Source of the DNA: Oscillospiraceae bacterium
Lineage (GTDB): Bacteria; Bacillota; Clostridia; Oscillospirales; Oscillospiraceae
Direction of reading: 5' to 3'
DNA: 64,000 nucleotides
Assembly: GCA_009780175.1 (NCBI GenBank)
Contig: WRAO01000004.1
Location: forward strand, 1 to 64,000
The notes beneath the pieces were generated by a model. The model saw only the letters and a program-made list of their open reading frames with translations, made no database searches and was not told where the DNA came from. Below, piece by piece: positions 33,546 to 42,902 of the stretch; the stretch's first letter is position 1; the number at the start of each line of letters is the position of its first letter. Made by a program: the position numbers and the translations under genes.

Positions 33546-34274
33546 CTATGTCACGAGTGGTATCTGTAGCGTCTGCCCAATATGAAGCACGGTGTGCGTC
33601 AAACCGTTCCATTCCATGAGCCGCTCAACACTAGCGCCAAACCGTTGCGCCAACAGCCAAAGCGTATCCCCAGCCTGAACTGTATATGTCATCGGTATCG
33701 GCGGCGATGGCTGCGTAACGGTCGGTAGCGGTGTATTCACAGGATCCGTCCGTGCCAAATCAGGAAAGGCCGTATAAACGCCAGAAACGCGAACTTCAGT
33801 AAACACGCCGGAAGTAGAACGCCGCAACTCCGCAACAGATAAATCCACTGCGATCGGCATACCGCCTGCAATGGCACGCTCATCCGCAAAAACACGCATC
33901 CGCGGATTCCCCCAAATACTCCTCGCCCCCACAGACAAGACTTCTGTTTCCGCGTAGGAACCCGAGACACCAGGAAATCGCGGCCGATCAGCGCGTATAA
34001 AAGTGTTGTTCGACACCATCAAATGAAAAATCGACGCGCCGCTGTTGGCTTCAAAAGGTAAAGTCCCAATCCGAATTTCCTGCACGGTCGTATTGCTACG
34101 AAGCGCCTCATTCACTTGCGCCTCCTCATAATTGAGCCTAAAAAATCCATTCACGAAAATCTGATGCCCCACTCTCGTCCAATGCCCAGTTTGATCTGCG
34201 TATTGGCCTCGAATCACACCATTCCCAATCTGCAAAGACGGAACCCAAGTACCAAACTGAAAGTCCGCACGCAT
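33546..34274 (-). CDS. Phage-tail-like beta domain with C-terminal LysM
   Basis: A 242-residue protein without signal peptide or membrane helix. Residues 1-~130 begin DFQFGTWVPSLQIG.. ..YADQTGHWTRVGHQIFVNG, which resembles the receptor-binding or tip modules of phage tail fibres (GTWTPxL..YxxQxGxYxRIGNxVxVxG). After a linker, residues about 195-242 are a LysM domain (YTVQAGDTLWLLAQRFGAS..LHIGQTLQIP). LysM binds peptidoglycan or acts in phage baseplates. The ATG at 34274 follows GGAGGG. It is alone, opposite in strand to kdu genes, with no phage genes nearby. Confidence 0.7.
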   Translation of the reverse strand: MRADFQFGTWVPSLQIGNGVIRGQYADQTGHWTRVGHQIFVNGFFRLNYEEAQVNEALRSNTTVQEIRIGTLPFEANSGASIFHLMVSNNTFIRADRPRFPGVSGSYAETEVLSVGARSIWGNPRMRVFADERAIAGGMPIAVDLSVAELRRSTSGVFTEVRVSGVYTAFPDLARTDPVNTPLPTVTQPSPPIPMTYTVQAGDTLWLLAQRFGASVERLMEWNGLTHTVLHIGQTLQIPLVT

Positions 34275-34363
34275 AAGCTTTGCCCTCCAAACCAATTCAC
34301 TATACCCACATCCTATGCCGATTCCATCGAAAACGCCTCATATTCTAATTTTACCGAAAGAAA

Positions 34364-34392
34364 AAGCCCCGTATCAAAACGATACGAGGCTT
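34364..34392 (-). terminator. Intrinsic terminator of the uxaC-uxuA-uxuB operon
   Basis: A 12-bp stem with one mismatch (AAGCCCCGTATC / GATACGAGGCTT) and a 5-nt loop; on the minus strand it is followed by a TTTTTCTTT run, 27 bp past the uxuB stop codon. Confidence 0.85.
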
Positions 34393-34418
34393 TCACATTT
34401 TCAAGTGGGAGCGGGATA

Positions 34419-36005
34419 TCAACCAACACGATCCAAATACTTCCGCAAAGTCTCTCTTACTGCACCGGGGCCACGATAGAGCTCGGCGACCATACCCTCA
34501 ACCTTCTCGCCCAGACCGACCGCATACAGATCCACCCCAAAGATATCGCTCCGCATATACAACTCTCGCAAAACACGCATATCCTGCGAACCCGCATTCA
34601 CCGCAAGACCCGCCACGATAGCGGAAAGCTCCTCCAACTTCGGGTCGGGGGAGGGAGTAAACGCCGCCCCCGCATCATCAATCCCCTTCAAATACCGCGC
34701 ATAAGCCGCCAGCGTCAGCGGAATCAGTGTCAACGCGCCGACATCCAACCCCCGCGCCACATAAGCCTTGAGCGTCTCCCCAAACCGGATCGGAAGTTTC
34801 TGCGAAGTATCCGTCGCAATCCGCTGCGGCGCATCCGGCAAGAATGGATTCGGCAGCCGCTTCTCGATCACCGCCGCAATAAAATCCTCCGGCCGAATCA
34901 CGCCCGGATCCACCACAACAGGCATAGCTTCCCGATATCCCATATGCGTAATCAGCTTCACGAGGTCCGCATCCTTCATCTCCTCACAAACCCGCGTATA
35001 TCCGAGCAGACAACCAAAAATTGCCAGCGCCGTATGCAACGGATTCAGACAAGTACAAACCTTCATCTTCTCAATCTTATCCACCGTCTCCCGCTCTGCA
35101 AAAAGAACGCCGCCCAGTTCAAGCGGAGGCCGCCCAGCCGGATAGTTGTCCTCAATGACGAGATACTCCGTCTCCTCCGCATTGATAAACGCGGCGGTAC
35201 GCGCACCCTTCTCCGTCACAATTGTCTCCGCATCCTCGAATCCATCGGCCAAAAGCAAAGCCTGCACCGCAGAATCCGGAAACGGCGTGATCTTATCTAT
35301 CATGCTCCAAGGATAAGTGACGCTGTCTCTGAGATAAGCCAAAAACGCCTCCGGCACCAGCCCCGCCTCGACCCAAGCCTTGGCATAAGCGCCCACAGCA
35401 TCCCGTACCACATCGCCATTGTGACTACAATTGTCCATGCTCTGCAAGGTGAGAGGGGCACCACCCGCCAGAAACCGCCGATAAAGCAAACAAGCGATTT
35501 TCCCCATCGTCGTCCGAGGAGCAAAGCCCCGCGCAAGGTCTTCGATCGGCACAGCATAGCCCTTCTCCGTAACCGTAAAGCTCACCATCTGCAACGACGG
35601 ATTTTCAAAAATCTCCACAAGCCGCGCCCAATCACTCTCAAACTGCGCATCCGCTTTCAAACTCTCAGTCACCGAGGCAATCACACGCCTCCCAACCGAC
35701 CCGTCCGCCCCCAGCGTAACAAGCAGACAAAGATTATCAAAAGGCCGATAAGCCCGATCAATAATCTCATAATCAAAGCCCTCCGCCACGATCACGCCGC
35801 GATCATACGCGCCGCTCTCCAATATCCCTTGTAGAGCCGCTGCCGGAAACGCGCGAAAAATATTTCCCGCTCCAAAGTGAACCCAAGTAGGGGAGTGGAA
35901 TGTCTTCTCCCGAACCGCCTGAATATCAAACGCGGGCAAGACATAGCCCTTTTCCTCCCAAACGGCCTTCGGTCCCTCTGGATTCAATAAATCTGTCAGT
36001 TTCAT
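34419..36005 (-). CDS. uxuB: Fructuronate reductase (mannitol dehydrogenase family)
   Basis: A 528-residue NAD-dependent long-chain dehydrogenase reducing D-fructuronate to D-mannonate. The nucleotide-binding WVHFGAGNIFRAF motif lies near residue 41, and the substrate/catalytic region KMKVCTCLNPLHTALAIFGCLLGY marks the UxuB/mannitol-dehydrogenase branch. It overlaps uxuA by 4 bp (ATGA). It is a little longer than the E. coli enzyme, with an N-terminal extension of about 30 residues. Confidence 0.92.
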   Translation of the reverse strand: MKLTDLLNPEGPKAVWEEKGYVLPAFDIQAVREKTFHSPTWVHFGAGNIFRAFPAAALQGILESGAYDRGVIVAEGFDYEIIDRAYRPFDNLCLLVTLGADGSVGRRVIASVTESLKADAQFESDWARLVEIFENPSLQMVSFTVTEKGYAVPIEDLARGFAPRTTMGKIACLLYRRFLAGGAPLTLQSMDNCSHNGDVVRDAVGAYAKAWVEAGLVPEAFLAYLRDSVTYPWSMIDKITPFPDSAVQALLLADGFEDAETIVTEKGARTAAFINAEETEYLVIEDNYPAGRPPLELGGVLFAERETVDKIEKMKVCTCLNPLHTALAIFGCLLGYTRVCEEMKDADLVKLITHMGYREAMPVVVDPGVIRPEDFIAAVIEKRLPNPFLPDAPQRIATDTSQKLPIRFGETLKAYVARGLDVGALTLIPLTLAAYARYLKGIDDAGAAFTPSPDPKLEELSAIVAGLAVNAGSQDMRVLRELYMRSDIFGVDLYAVGLGEKVEGMVAELYRGPGAVRETLRKYLDRVG

Positions 36006-37090
36006 TTCTTCTCCCGCTCCTCCTTGAGCTTATCGAGCATGTCCCAGATGCCCCACATATACATGATCCCAAGTCCGCGATCATAAAGCCCATATCCAGG
36101 CCGACACTGCTCTCCCCAAATATGCCGCCCATGATCCGGACGAATGTACCCCTCAAATCCACAGTCGTGATACGCCTTGACGATATCCAAAATCCCGCTG
36201 TGCCCATCACAGTCCCGATGAGAAACCTCCGAAAAGTCCCCATTCGGATAATGCCGCACATTCCGAATATGCGCAAAAGCAATCCGGCTGCAATGCTTCC
36301 GCACCATATCCGCCACATTATTCTCCGGATTCGCACTGAAACTCCCTGAGCAAAGCGTCAAACAATTGTACGGATCATCCACCTCCGTCAGCAGCCGATC
36401 AATCGCCGCCTCGTCAATAATCAAACGGGGAAGCCCAAAAATATCCCAGGGCGGATCATCCGGATGAATCGCCATCTTGATCCCACATTCCCGACACACA
36501 GGCATAAGCGCCTTCAAAAAGTAGATCAAATTCGCCCAAAGCGCTTCCTTGCTCACCGGTCGATAAGCTGCAAACAATTCATCCAACCGTGCCATCCGCC
36601 CCGGCTCCCAGCCCGGAAATGTCATGCCATCCTTCTGCATGCTGAGAATATACTCCGCCATCTGCTTCGGATCATCCTGGATTTTCGCCTTCTCATAATA
36701 CAGCGCGGTCGAGCCGTCTTCCAACTCAAAATACAAATCCGTCCGCGTCCAGTCGAAGATCGGCATGAAGTTATAGCAAATCACCTTCACCCCAAACGCA
36801 CTGAGATTGCGGATCGTCTCAATGTAATTGGCAATATACTGATCCCGACCCGGTCCCGCCGTCTTAATGTCGTCGTGAATATTGACTGACTCCACCACGT
36901 CCATGTCAAACTCATAAGGCGCAAGCTGATCCGCCACCTTCGCAATCTCTTCCTTCGTCCAAGTCTCACCTGGCATCTTGTGGTGCAGCGACCAGACAAT
37001 GCTGCTCACACCCGGAATCTGCTTAATATCCGCCAGCTTGATGCTATCGTTCCCCTCGCCAAACCAGCGAAATCCCATTTTCATCGGCAT
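36002..37090 (-). CDS. uxuA: Mannonate dehydratase
   Basis: A 362-residue TIM-barrel enzyme that dehydrates D-mannonate to KDG. It shows the family's IPGVSSIVWSLH segment, the metal-site residues in IKMAIHPDDPPW, ..TLCSGSFSANPEN.., AFAHIRNV and the final RPDHGRHIWGE. Length matches the Gram-positive form (about 360) rather than the longer enterobacterial one. GGAGG is 10 bp before the ATG. It lies between uxaC and uxuB. Confidence 0.95.
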   Translation of the reverse strand: MPMKMGFRWFGEGNDSIKLADIKQIPGVSSIVWSLHHKMPGETWTKEEIAKVADQLAPYEFDMDVVESVNIHDDIKTAGPGRDQYIANYIETIRNLSAFGVKVICYNFMPIFDWTRTDLYFELEDGSTALYYEKAKIQDDPKQMAEYILSMQKDGMTFPGWEPGRMARLDELFAAYRPVSKEALWANLIYFLKALMPVCRECGIKMAIHPDDPPWDIFGLPRLIIDEAAIDRLLTEVDDPYNCLTLCSGSFSANPENNVADMVRKHCSRIAFAHIRNVRHYPNGDFSEVSHRDCDGHSGILDIVKAYHDCGFEGYIRPDHGRHIWGEQCRPGYGLYDRGLGIMYMWGIWDMLDKLKEEREKK

Positions 37091-37118
37091 ATGTGTGTTA
37101 CCTCCTTTGTTTTATCGG

Positions 37119-37147
37119 CATTGCCCCCGCCAAAGGCAGGGGCAATG
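37119..37147 (-). promoter_or_regulatory. Hairpin between uxaC and uxuA
   Basis: Arms CATTGCCCC and GGGGCAATG with three further pairs after one mismatch and a 3-nt loop. There is no T-run; it sits just upstream of the uxuA ribosome site and may set relative expression or mRNA processing. Confidence 0.6.
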
Positions 37148-37152
37148 TAAGT

Positions 37153-38562
37153 TTACAGCGGTAGATCAAACCCGAAATAGCGCACAGCGTTGCGGTAAGA
37201 AATATCCTCCACCAGCGCCCCGAGCGCCTTCTTGTCCCACGGATACTCCCCATTCTCCACCAAATCCCCAATCAGATTACAGAGAATCCGGCGGAAATAT
37301 TCGTGCCGAGGGTAGGAGAGGAAAGACCGCGAATCCGTCAACATCCCAATAAAGGTCCCCAAGGCCCCCAGACTGGCAAGCATAAGCATCTGCTCTTCCA
37401 TGCCGCGCTTCGTATCATTGAACCACCAAGCCGACCCGTGTTGCATCTTACCCACGCCGTCGCCCTGATAACAACCGATAATCGTCCCCAACAGCGCGTT
37501 GTCATTCGGATTCAGCGAATAAAGCACCGTCTTCGGCAAACGCCCAGTCTTCGCCAGCGCATCCAAAAAGCCCACAATCGCCTCACCGCTGTCTCTTGTG
37601 CTGATGGCGTCAAACCCAGTGTCCGGCCCCAGCCGCTCTAACATAGCCGTATTGCAATTGCGCTGCGCACCATAGTGAATCTGCATCACCCAGCCCAGTC
37701 TAGCAAACTCGCCGCCGAAAAACAACATCAGCTCAGTCTTAAAAATCTCCGCCTCAGCCTCAGTGACAGCCTCGCCCGCAAGACCCTTCTGGAAGATATC
37801 CTCCACCATACGCGCATCGCCCCGCCGATAAGTCACATACCCAAGCCCATGATCCGAAGCGCGGCACCCCAACGCGTCAAACAGCGCAATCCGCGTAAGT
37901 AGCGCAGCCTTGAGCTTCTCTACAGTCCCGATGTTGACATCAGACACATCCGCCAACTTGGCGATATACGCCGCAAACCCCGGCTTATCAATGTTAATCG
38001 CCTTATCCGGCCGCATCGTAGGTGCGACGATAACGTCATTCGTCGGATCCTCCAAAAGCGCACGATGCCACTCTAAATCATCCACCGGATCATCCGTCGT
38101 CCCGATGGCTTTCACATTCGACTGCGCAATAATCCCCCGCGCACGGAAACTGTCCTGCTTCAGCTTCTCTCCCGTGAGAGTCCAAATCGCCTCCGCATTC
38201 TCACCGTTGATGACCAAATCGCAGTCAAAATACCGCCGAAGCTCCAGATGCGACCAGTGGTAGATGGGGTTGCCGATCAGCAAAGGCATCGTCTCACAAA
38301 ACTTCTGAAACTTCTCCCGATCCGGCGCGTTACCCGTGATAAACTCCTCCGACACGCCAACCGTCCGCATCTGCCGCCACTTATAGTGGTCCCCACCAAG
38401 CCAAGCTCTCGTGATATTCTCAAACCGCACATTCTCCATAATCTCCTGCGGATTGATATGGCAGTGGTAGTCGATGATTGGCATCTTCGCCGCGTGTTCG
38501 TGATATAAAGTCTTTGCCGTGTCGCTCTGCAACAGAAAATCCTTGTCCATAAAAGCGCGCAT
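37153..38562 (-). CDS. uxaC: Glucuronate (uronate) isomerase
   Basis: A 469-residue amidohydrolase-superfamily isomerase for both D-glucuronate and D-galacturonate, feeding both Ashwell branches. The N-terminal metal motif PIIDYHCHINPQEI and the late segments AIVGFLDALAKTGRLPKTVLYSLNP and GSAWWFNDTKRGMEEQM are those of UxaC. The second ATG (38562) is chosen because GGAGG is 9 bp upstream of it. It is first of the enzyme genes uxaC-uxuA-uxuB and follows a Gfo/Idh/MocA gene by 22 bp. Confidence 0.95.
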   Translation of the reverse strand: MRAFMDKDFLLQSDTAKTLYHEHAAKMPIIDYHCHINPQEIMENVRFENITRAWLGGDHYKWRQMRTVGVSEEFITGNAPDREKFQKFCETMPLLIGNPIYHWSHLELRRYFDCDLVINGENAEAIWTLTGEKLKQDSFRARGIIAQSNVKAIGTTDDPVDDLEWHRALLEDPTNDVIVAPTMRPDKAINIDKPGFAAYIAKLADVSDVNIGTVEKLKAALLTRIALFDALGCRASDHGLGYVTYRRGDARMVEDIFQKGLAGEAVTEAEAEIFKTELMLFFGGEFARLGWVMQIHYGAQRNCNTAMLERLGPDTGFDAISTRDSGEAIVGFLDALAKTGRLPKTVLYSLNPNDNALLGTIIGCYQGDGVGKMQHGSAWWFNDTKRGMEEQMLMLASLGALGTFIGMLTDSRSFLSYPRHEYFRRILCNLIGDLVENGEYPWDKKALGALVEDISYRNAVRYFGFDLPL

Positions 38563-38584
38563 GGTCATTCACCTCCAAATTTAC

Positions 38585-39742
38585 TTACTTCCCGACATCC
38601 CGGCCCAGCGTAATCTTACTCGTCGCAAAATTCTCAACGCTATGCGTCTTCTCAAAAAAACGCGGCATCTGCGCAATCATCGTCTCACCCACATAGAAGG
38701 GATCAGAAGGGGAGAGCGGTAGTTCCACCGGCTGATGTGTCGCGGCGGACTTATAAATCGCCATAATCAACTCCATCGTCCGCCGCCCCTGTACCCCATC
38801 AATCAAAAGCGGTTCCTCGCCATTGATCGCGCGGAGGAAGTTCAAAACCTGAGCAGGATGCCCCTCCAACTCCAGATCAGGCAGGTTCGCATACCCCGCC
38901 TCCAACTCAGACAGTGCCGCAACATTCTCCTCCGGGAACCCGTTCGGCAATGCCTTCGCCGCCGCTGTTCTCCAAGGCGCAGACAAACGCCCTTTGTCCG
39001 TCTGAATAATAATCTCCTGCTCTTCGCCGTGGAAAGCGATAGAAGTAGTGAGTTGCGCAATCATCCCGTCATACTCAAAAATCGCAATACCCATATCCTC
39101 AAGCTCCGAGTTCGGATGCGCCACATTCGTAATCACCGCCGTAACACGCTTCGGCATCCCGATTAGCCACTGCATGAGATCCAGATGGTGCACCGCGTGG
39201 CTCGTCACCGCGCCGCCGCCCTCCGTATCCCACTTGCCGCGCCACCAGATATCATAGTAATTCTCCCCCCGCCACCACAGCGAGTTAACCACCATATGGA
39301 GCGGTTTCCCGGCCGTGCCACTCTCAAGCAGTTGCTTCAACTTATAATGCGGCGTCTTATACCGATTTTGCGCAACCACAGAAACCAGTCGCCCCGCCTG
39401 CTCCGCCGCTTCGATAATCCGATCACACTCCTCCAAAGAAGGCGCCATCGGCTTCTCGATCAACACATGTTTCCCAGCATTTAGGGCAGCGATAGCGATC
39501 TCCGCATGTGCCCCCGGCGGCAGACAAATAGACACCGCGTCAATGTCATCCCGCGTCAAAATGTCCTGATATTCCGTATAAGCGACAGCTCCCGTGATCT
39601 CTTTCTCATCGATCATAGCCTGCGCCTTTTCCACATACAAATCGCTCACCGCGCGAATCTCACAGAGCTCCGGATACTTCAAAAAAGCATCCGCATGCAC
39701 ATTCGCGATCGCACCCGCGCCAACAATTGCAATTCCCAGCAT
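38585..39742 (-). CDS. Gfo/Idh/MocA family oxidoreductase 1
   Basis: A 385-residue NAD(P)-dependent oxidoreductase. The Rossmann start GIAIVGAGAIANVHADAF and the EKPMAPSLEE motif (Lys of the catalytic E-K-P) are clear; the C-terminal domain includes GGGAVTSHAVHHLDLMQWL, with the usual Asp-His pair. It probably oxidises or epimerises a sugar acid or its derivative. The ATG at 39742 follows AGGAG by 8 bp. It precedes uxaC on the same transcript. Confidence 0.88.
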   Translation of the reverse strand: MLGIAIVGAGAIANVHADAFLKYPELCEIRAVSDLYVEKAQAMIDEKEITGAVAYTEYQDILTRDDIDAVSICLPPGAHAEIAIAALNAGKHVLIEKPMAPSLEECDRIIEAAEQAGRLVSVVAQNRYKTPHYKLKQLLESGTAGKPLHMVVNSLWWRGENYYDIWWRGKWDTEGGGAVTSHAVHHLDLMQWLIGMPKRVTAVITNVAHPNSELEDMGIAIFEYDGMIAQLTTSIAFHGEEQEIIIQTDKGRLSAPWRTAAAKALPNGFPEENVAALSELEAGYANLPDLELEGHPAQVLNFLRAINGEEPLLIDGVQGRRTMELIMAIYKSAATHQPVELPLSPSDPFYVGETMIAQMPRFFEKTHSVENFATSKITLGRDVGK

Positions 39743-39773
39743 AGGGTTCACTCCTTTTTATTACGTGTAAAAC

Positions 39774-39808
39774 AAGCAGTAGAAACGAGTGCTGTGTTTC
39801 TACTGCTT
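39774..39808 (-). terminator. Intrinsic terminator between two oxidoreductase genes
   Basis: A 13-bp perfect stem AAGCAGTAGAAAC / GTTTCTACTGCTT with a 9-nt loop; on the minus strand it is followed by GTTTTACA. It ends the TRAP/oxidoreductase-2 transcript, with some read-through likely into the uxa/uxu genes. Confidence 0.85.
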
Positions 39809-39819
39809 GCTGCAGGACA

Positions 39820-40893
39820 TTATATGAGGCGAATCGCCTTTTCCTGCGCATCAATGGCAAGCTCAATCGCCCGGAAGGCATGCGCCTGGCTCATCGCCGT
39901 CTCCGTGCCATCCAGACAGTCTCTGATAAACCGCCCAAAGAAGGGGAATCCGCATGTCCCAGCCGCGCGGAAATGGTGCTCGCCCTCATGGTTGACCAGA
40001 TAAACATGATCCCCCTCCGGGTCCCGCGCCACATCGATATACTTGCGCAGTTCGATATAGCCGTCCGTGCCGAGGATTGTAGTCCGCCCGTCTCCCCATG
40101 CGCCAAGACCTTTCGGCGTAAACCAATCGACCCGGAAATACCCCGCCGCGCCGTTCTCGCAAACCAGCGTAGCATCCCCGAAATCCTCAAAGTTCGGATA
40201 GTCCGGATGATTATAATTCGCAATCCGGCTGCTCTGAATCTGTCCGTCCGAACAACCCGCGAAGAACAAAATCTGCTCGATCTGGTGGCAGCCGATATCC
40301 ACCAAAATTCCGCCATACCGCTTCGGGTCAAAGAACCAATCCGGACGAGCCGCCACATTGGCCCGATGCGGTCCCGAACCCATCACCTGCACCACGCGAC
40401 CAATAGCGCCCTCACGAATCAGATTCTCCGCGTACACAGCCGCCTCCACATGGAGCCGCTCACTGTAATACACACCAAACTTGCACCCAGATTCCGCCAC
40501 TGCCAGCCGAGCCCGTTGCAACTGATCCCGCGTAATCACCGGCGGCTTATCCGCAAACGCGTGCTTCCCGTGCCGGAGCGCCGCTATGCTAACTTCGCCT
40601 CGATGATCCGGAATCGAAGCCGTCGCGATCAGCTTCACCTCAGACTCCAGCACCTCCGCCTCCGACCGCGCGACCTTGACATCAGGGAAAACCTTCTGAA
40701 AAGCCTCCACCTTCGCCGGATCCGGGTCAAACACGAGACGAATTTCCGCCCCGGCCTCGCTCAGACCGTTGCACTGCCCATAGATATGCCCGTGGTCCAG
40801 CCCGATCACCCCGACAGGGAACTGCCCAGGTCCGACTACCGGAGCAGCCTTACCCTTCGGGGCGTAATTTTGTCCATCTGCTTTTTTCTGCAT
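39820..40893 (-). CDS. Gfo/Idh/MocA family oxidoreductase 2
   Basis: A 357-residue dehydrogenase. The Rossmann motif is altered to VGVIGLDHGHIYGQC in place of the usual GxGxxG, as in several Gfo/Idh members; DKPPVITRDQ provides the E/D-K-P motif and GGILVDIGCHQIEQILFF the conserved D-x-x-x-H. The ATG at 40893 follows AGGAGG. It is encoded 10 bp after dctM and so likely acts on the solute taken up by that TRAP system. Confidence 0.85.
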   Translation of the reverse strand: MQKKADGQNYAPKGKAAPVVGPGQFPVGVIGLDHGHIYGQCNGLSEAGAEIRLVFDPDPAKVEAFQKVFPDVKVARSEAEVLESEVKLIATASIPDHRGEVSIAALRHGKHAFADKPPVITRDQLQRARLAVAESGCKFGVYYSERLHVEAAVYAENLIREGAIGRVVQVMGSGPHRANVAARPDWFFDPKRYGGILVDIGCHQIEQILFFAGCSDGQIQSSRIANYNHPDYPNFEDFGDATLVCENGAAGYFRVDWFTPKGLGAWGDGRTTILGTDGYIELRKYIDVARDPEGDHVYLVNHEGEHHFRAAGTCGFPFFGRFIRDCLDGTETAMSQAHAFRAIELAIDAQEKAIRLI

Positions 40894-40903
40894 CAGTAGC
40901 CTC

Positions 40904-42190
40904 CTAAGACCCGAAGAATAGCGTCGGGAGAAGTGTAGTAATTTGCGGGATGAACAGTAGAACAAGGACAAGGAACATGATACACGCGATATAAGGCATC
41001 AGCGGCTTAAAGCTCTGTTCAAGCGGTAACTTTCCTATACTACAAGCGACAAACAGGAAGCTACCAGCCGGCGGCGTAATCGCCCCGAGTTGCATAACGA
41101 GGATCATAATAATCGCGTAGTGAATCGGATCAAACCCAAAGGTATTACCGACCGTGAAAACAGTCACCGAGAACATAGCAATGATAACCGTCGGATCCAG
41201 GAACAGACCCAAAACAATCAGCACCGCCATAACAAAGAATGTGGCCATGATGGGGCTTCCAAGCGTGTTCACCGCAAAGTCCAGCACCTGCGCCTGCAGA
41301 CGCATCCGCACAAACACGTTCCCGAGCACACCGGTAGCCGAAATGGTCACCATGACAACCGCGGTAGTGATCGCGGAGCTCCAAACAATCTTAGGCAGCA
41401 TGCTCACTTTCAGTTTTTTCGTGACAAAAAAGCCATAGAACAAACCATACACAATCGCCAAAACGCCAGACTCTGTCGCCGTAACAAAACCAGTCGTAAC
41501 ACCGATGATGATAATAGCGGGCATCAACAGCGCGCCGACAGACTTATAAGCGGTGTAGAGCAGGTTCTTAAGCGAAAACGGCGTAGTTGGGATATTATAA
41601 CCCCTCCAACGATACATCGCGCCGTTGACAAACATCTGGAAGCCAGCCAACATCAGCCCCGGGATAATACCAGCCATAAACAAGAGAGCAACGGAAACAC
41701 CCGTGTAATAGGCATAAAGAATCATGGCGATAGAAGGCGGAGTAATCGGCGCGATCATCGCGGAAGCCGCTGTAACAGCGACGGCGTAATCTCTGCCATA
41801 CCCTTCTTTTTCCATGGCGGGGATCAAGATGCTGCCTGTCATCGCCGCATCCGCGACACCCGAGCCTTGCTTGCCGGAGAACAGAACGGAAGTCATGATA
41901 TTAACGTGTCCCATGCCGCCCTTCATAAAGCCGACACCGGCATTCGCAAACTGCATCAGACGCTCCGTAACACCGGCGTGCAAAATGATATTACCTGCAA
42001 CGATGAAAAAGGGAATTGCCATGAGCGCAAGGCTGTTAATAGAGCCAAACATCCGAACGATAACGACCCCAAGCGGAATCCCATCCGCCCAAAGAAAGTA
42101 AATACCGGTCGCCAAAATGGACAAAAAGACAGGAAATCCCAAGAAAATAAGTCCCAACAGGACCGCAAATACAAGTGCTACTTCTAACAT
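40904..42190 (-). CDS. TRAP transporter large permease (DctM) of second system
   Basis: A 428-residue, about 12-helix permease. Family motifs: IPFFIVAGNIILHAGVTERLM, GGMGHVNIMTSVLFSGKQGSG, ITPPSIAMILYAYYTGVS and LGAITPPAGSFLFVACSIG. GAGGGGG precedes the ATG, which is 3 bp after the dctQ stop codon. Confidence 0.93.
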   Translation of the reverse strand: MLEVALVFAVLLGLIFLGFPVFLSILATGIYFLWADGIPLGVVIVRMFGSINSLALMAIPFFIVAGNIILHAGVTERLMQFANAGVGFMKGGMGHVNIMTSVLFSGKQGSGVADAAMTGSILIPAMEKEGYGRDYAVAVTAASAMIAPITPPSIAMILYAYYTGVSVALLFMAGIIPGLMLAGFQMFVNGAMYRWRGYNIPTTPFSLKNLLYTAYKSVGALLMPAIIIIGVTTGFVTATESGVLAIVYGLFYGFFVTKKLKVSMLPKIVWSSAITTAVVMVTISATGVLGNVFVRMRLQAQVLDFAVNTLGSPIMATFFVMAVLIVLGLFLDPTVIIAMFSVTVFTVGNTFGFDPIHYAIIMILVMQLGAITPPAGSFLFVACSIGKLPLEQSFKPLMPYIACIMFLVLVLLFIPQITTLLPTLFFGS

Positions 42191-42193
42191 CGC

Positions 42194-42775
42194 TTACGCC
42201 CCCTCTTCTTCGGTCTGGATCACTGGCTTCGGACGCTCTGCGGCTGCTTTTTCTGCCGCCGCCGCTGCTTCAGCGGCAAGAGCCTGAGAAGAGAACGGGT
42301 GATAGCCATAGATCAAAATCAAAAGGAAATCAACAAACACAAAGGACATCCCCACAGGAATCGCGAGGAAAAAAGCTGTCATAGGAATAGAAGGCAGGTT
42401 TACCATGCTCGCGGGATTACTCATCGCAGACTGGAACCCAACCCGAATAATCAGACCAATGATAAAAAGGCAGGCAATCAAAACAAGCTTATCCACAATC
42501 ACGCGTGCCTTACCCTTAAAGAGTCTTTTCACAAGAAAATCGAGGCTCATGTGAGCCCGTTCCCGGGCGGCCATACTTGCCCCAAGGAAGAACAACCACG
42601 CGCTAAGGTTACGGATGAGTTCATCCACCCAAGCAAAGGGCCGAAACGCGCCGGACGCGACATAGCGCAGGAAAATATTCATCAAAATCAGCCCGACCAT
42701 AAAGACCACCGTGAGGATAATCGTTATGTCGCGGCATTTACAGAGAGCCAAGTAGGCCTTCTTTATTATTTGCAC
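42194..42775 (-). CDS. TRAP transporter small permease (DctQ) of second system
   Basis: A four-helix DctQ protein of about 193 residues with an unusual charged C-terminal tail rich in Ala, Glu and Lys (about residues 165-193). The start is uncertain: a GTG at 42775 has AAGAAGG 8 bp upstream, while the TTG at 42793 that opens the frame has no ribosome site. Orientation and spacing place it in the dctP-dctQ-dctM-oxidoreductase transcript. Confidence 0.85.
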   Translation of the reverse strand: MQIIKKAYLALCKCRDITIILTVVFMVGLILMNIFLRYVASGAFRPFAWVDELIRNLSAWLFFLGASMAARERAHMSLDFLVKRLFKGKARVIVDKLVLIACLFIIGLIIRVGFQSAMSNPASMVNLPSIPMTAFFLAIPVGMSFVFVDFLLILIYGYHPFSSQALAAEAAAAAEKAAAERPKPVIQTEEEGA

Positions 42776-42819
42776 ACATTTCACCTTCTTCAAAAATTTC
42801 AGGCCAACAGGACCTTTGT

Positions 42820-42865
42820 AAAAAAACAGGGAGTTTGCGAGTCAGAGACCCGAAAACTCCCTGTT
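42820..42865 (-). terminator. Leaky terminator between dctP and dctQ
   Basis: A 12-bp perfect stem AACAGGGAGTTT / AAACTCCCTGTT with a 17-nt loop; on the minus strand a seven-T run follows. It lies inside the operon, after dctP and before dctQM, so it should reduce permease expression relative to the binding protein. Confidence 0.85.
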
Positions 42866-42902
42866 CTCAAGTGAATCGACTATACGCTCGCTCTATAAAT
42901 CC

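Noticed and set aside
34116-35834. A 572-codon plus-strand open frame across the LysM gene and uxuB
   Set aside because: It spans two real genes and a terminator, has no ribosome site and has shadow-like composition.
41090-42187. A 365-codon plus-strand open frame opposite dctM
   Set aside because: Extremely Asn/Arg/His-rich, mirror of membrane-protein codons on the other strand.
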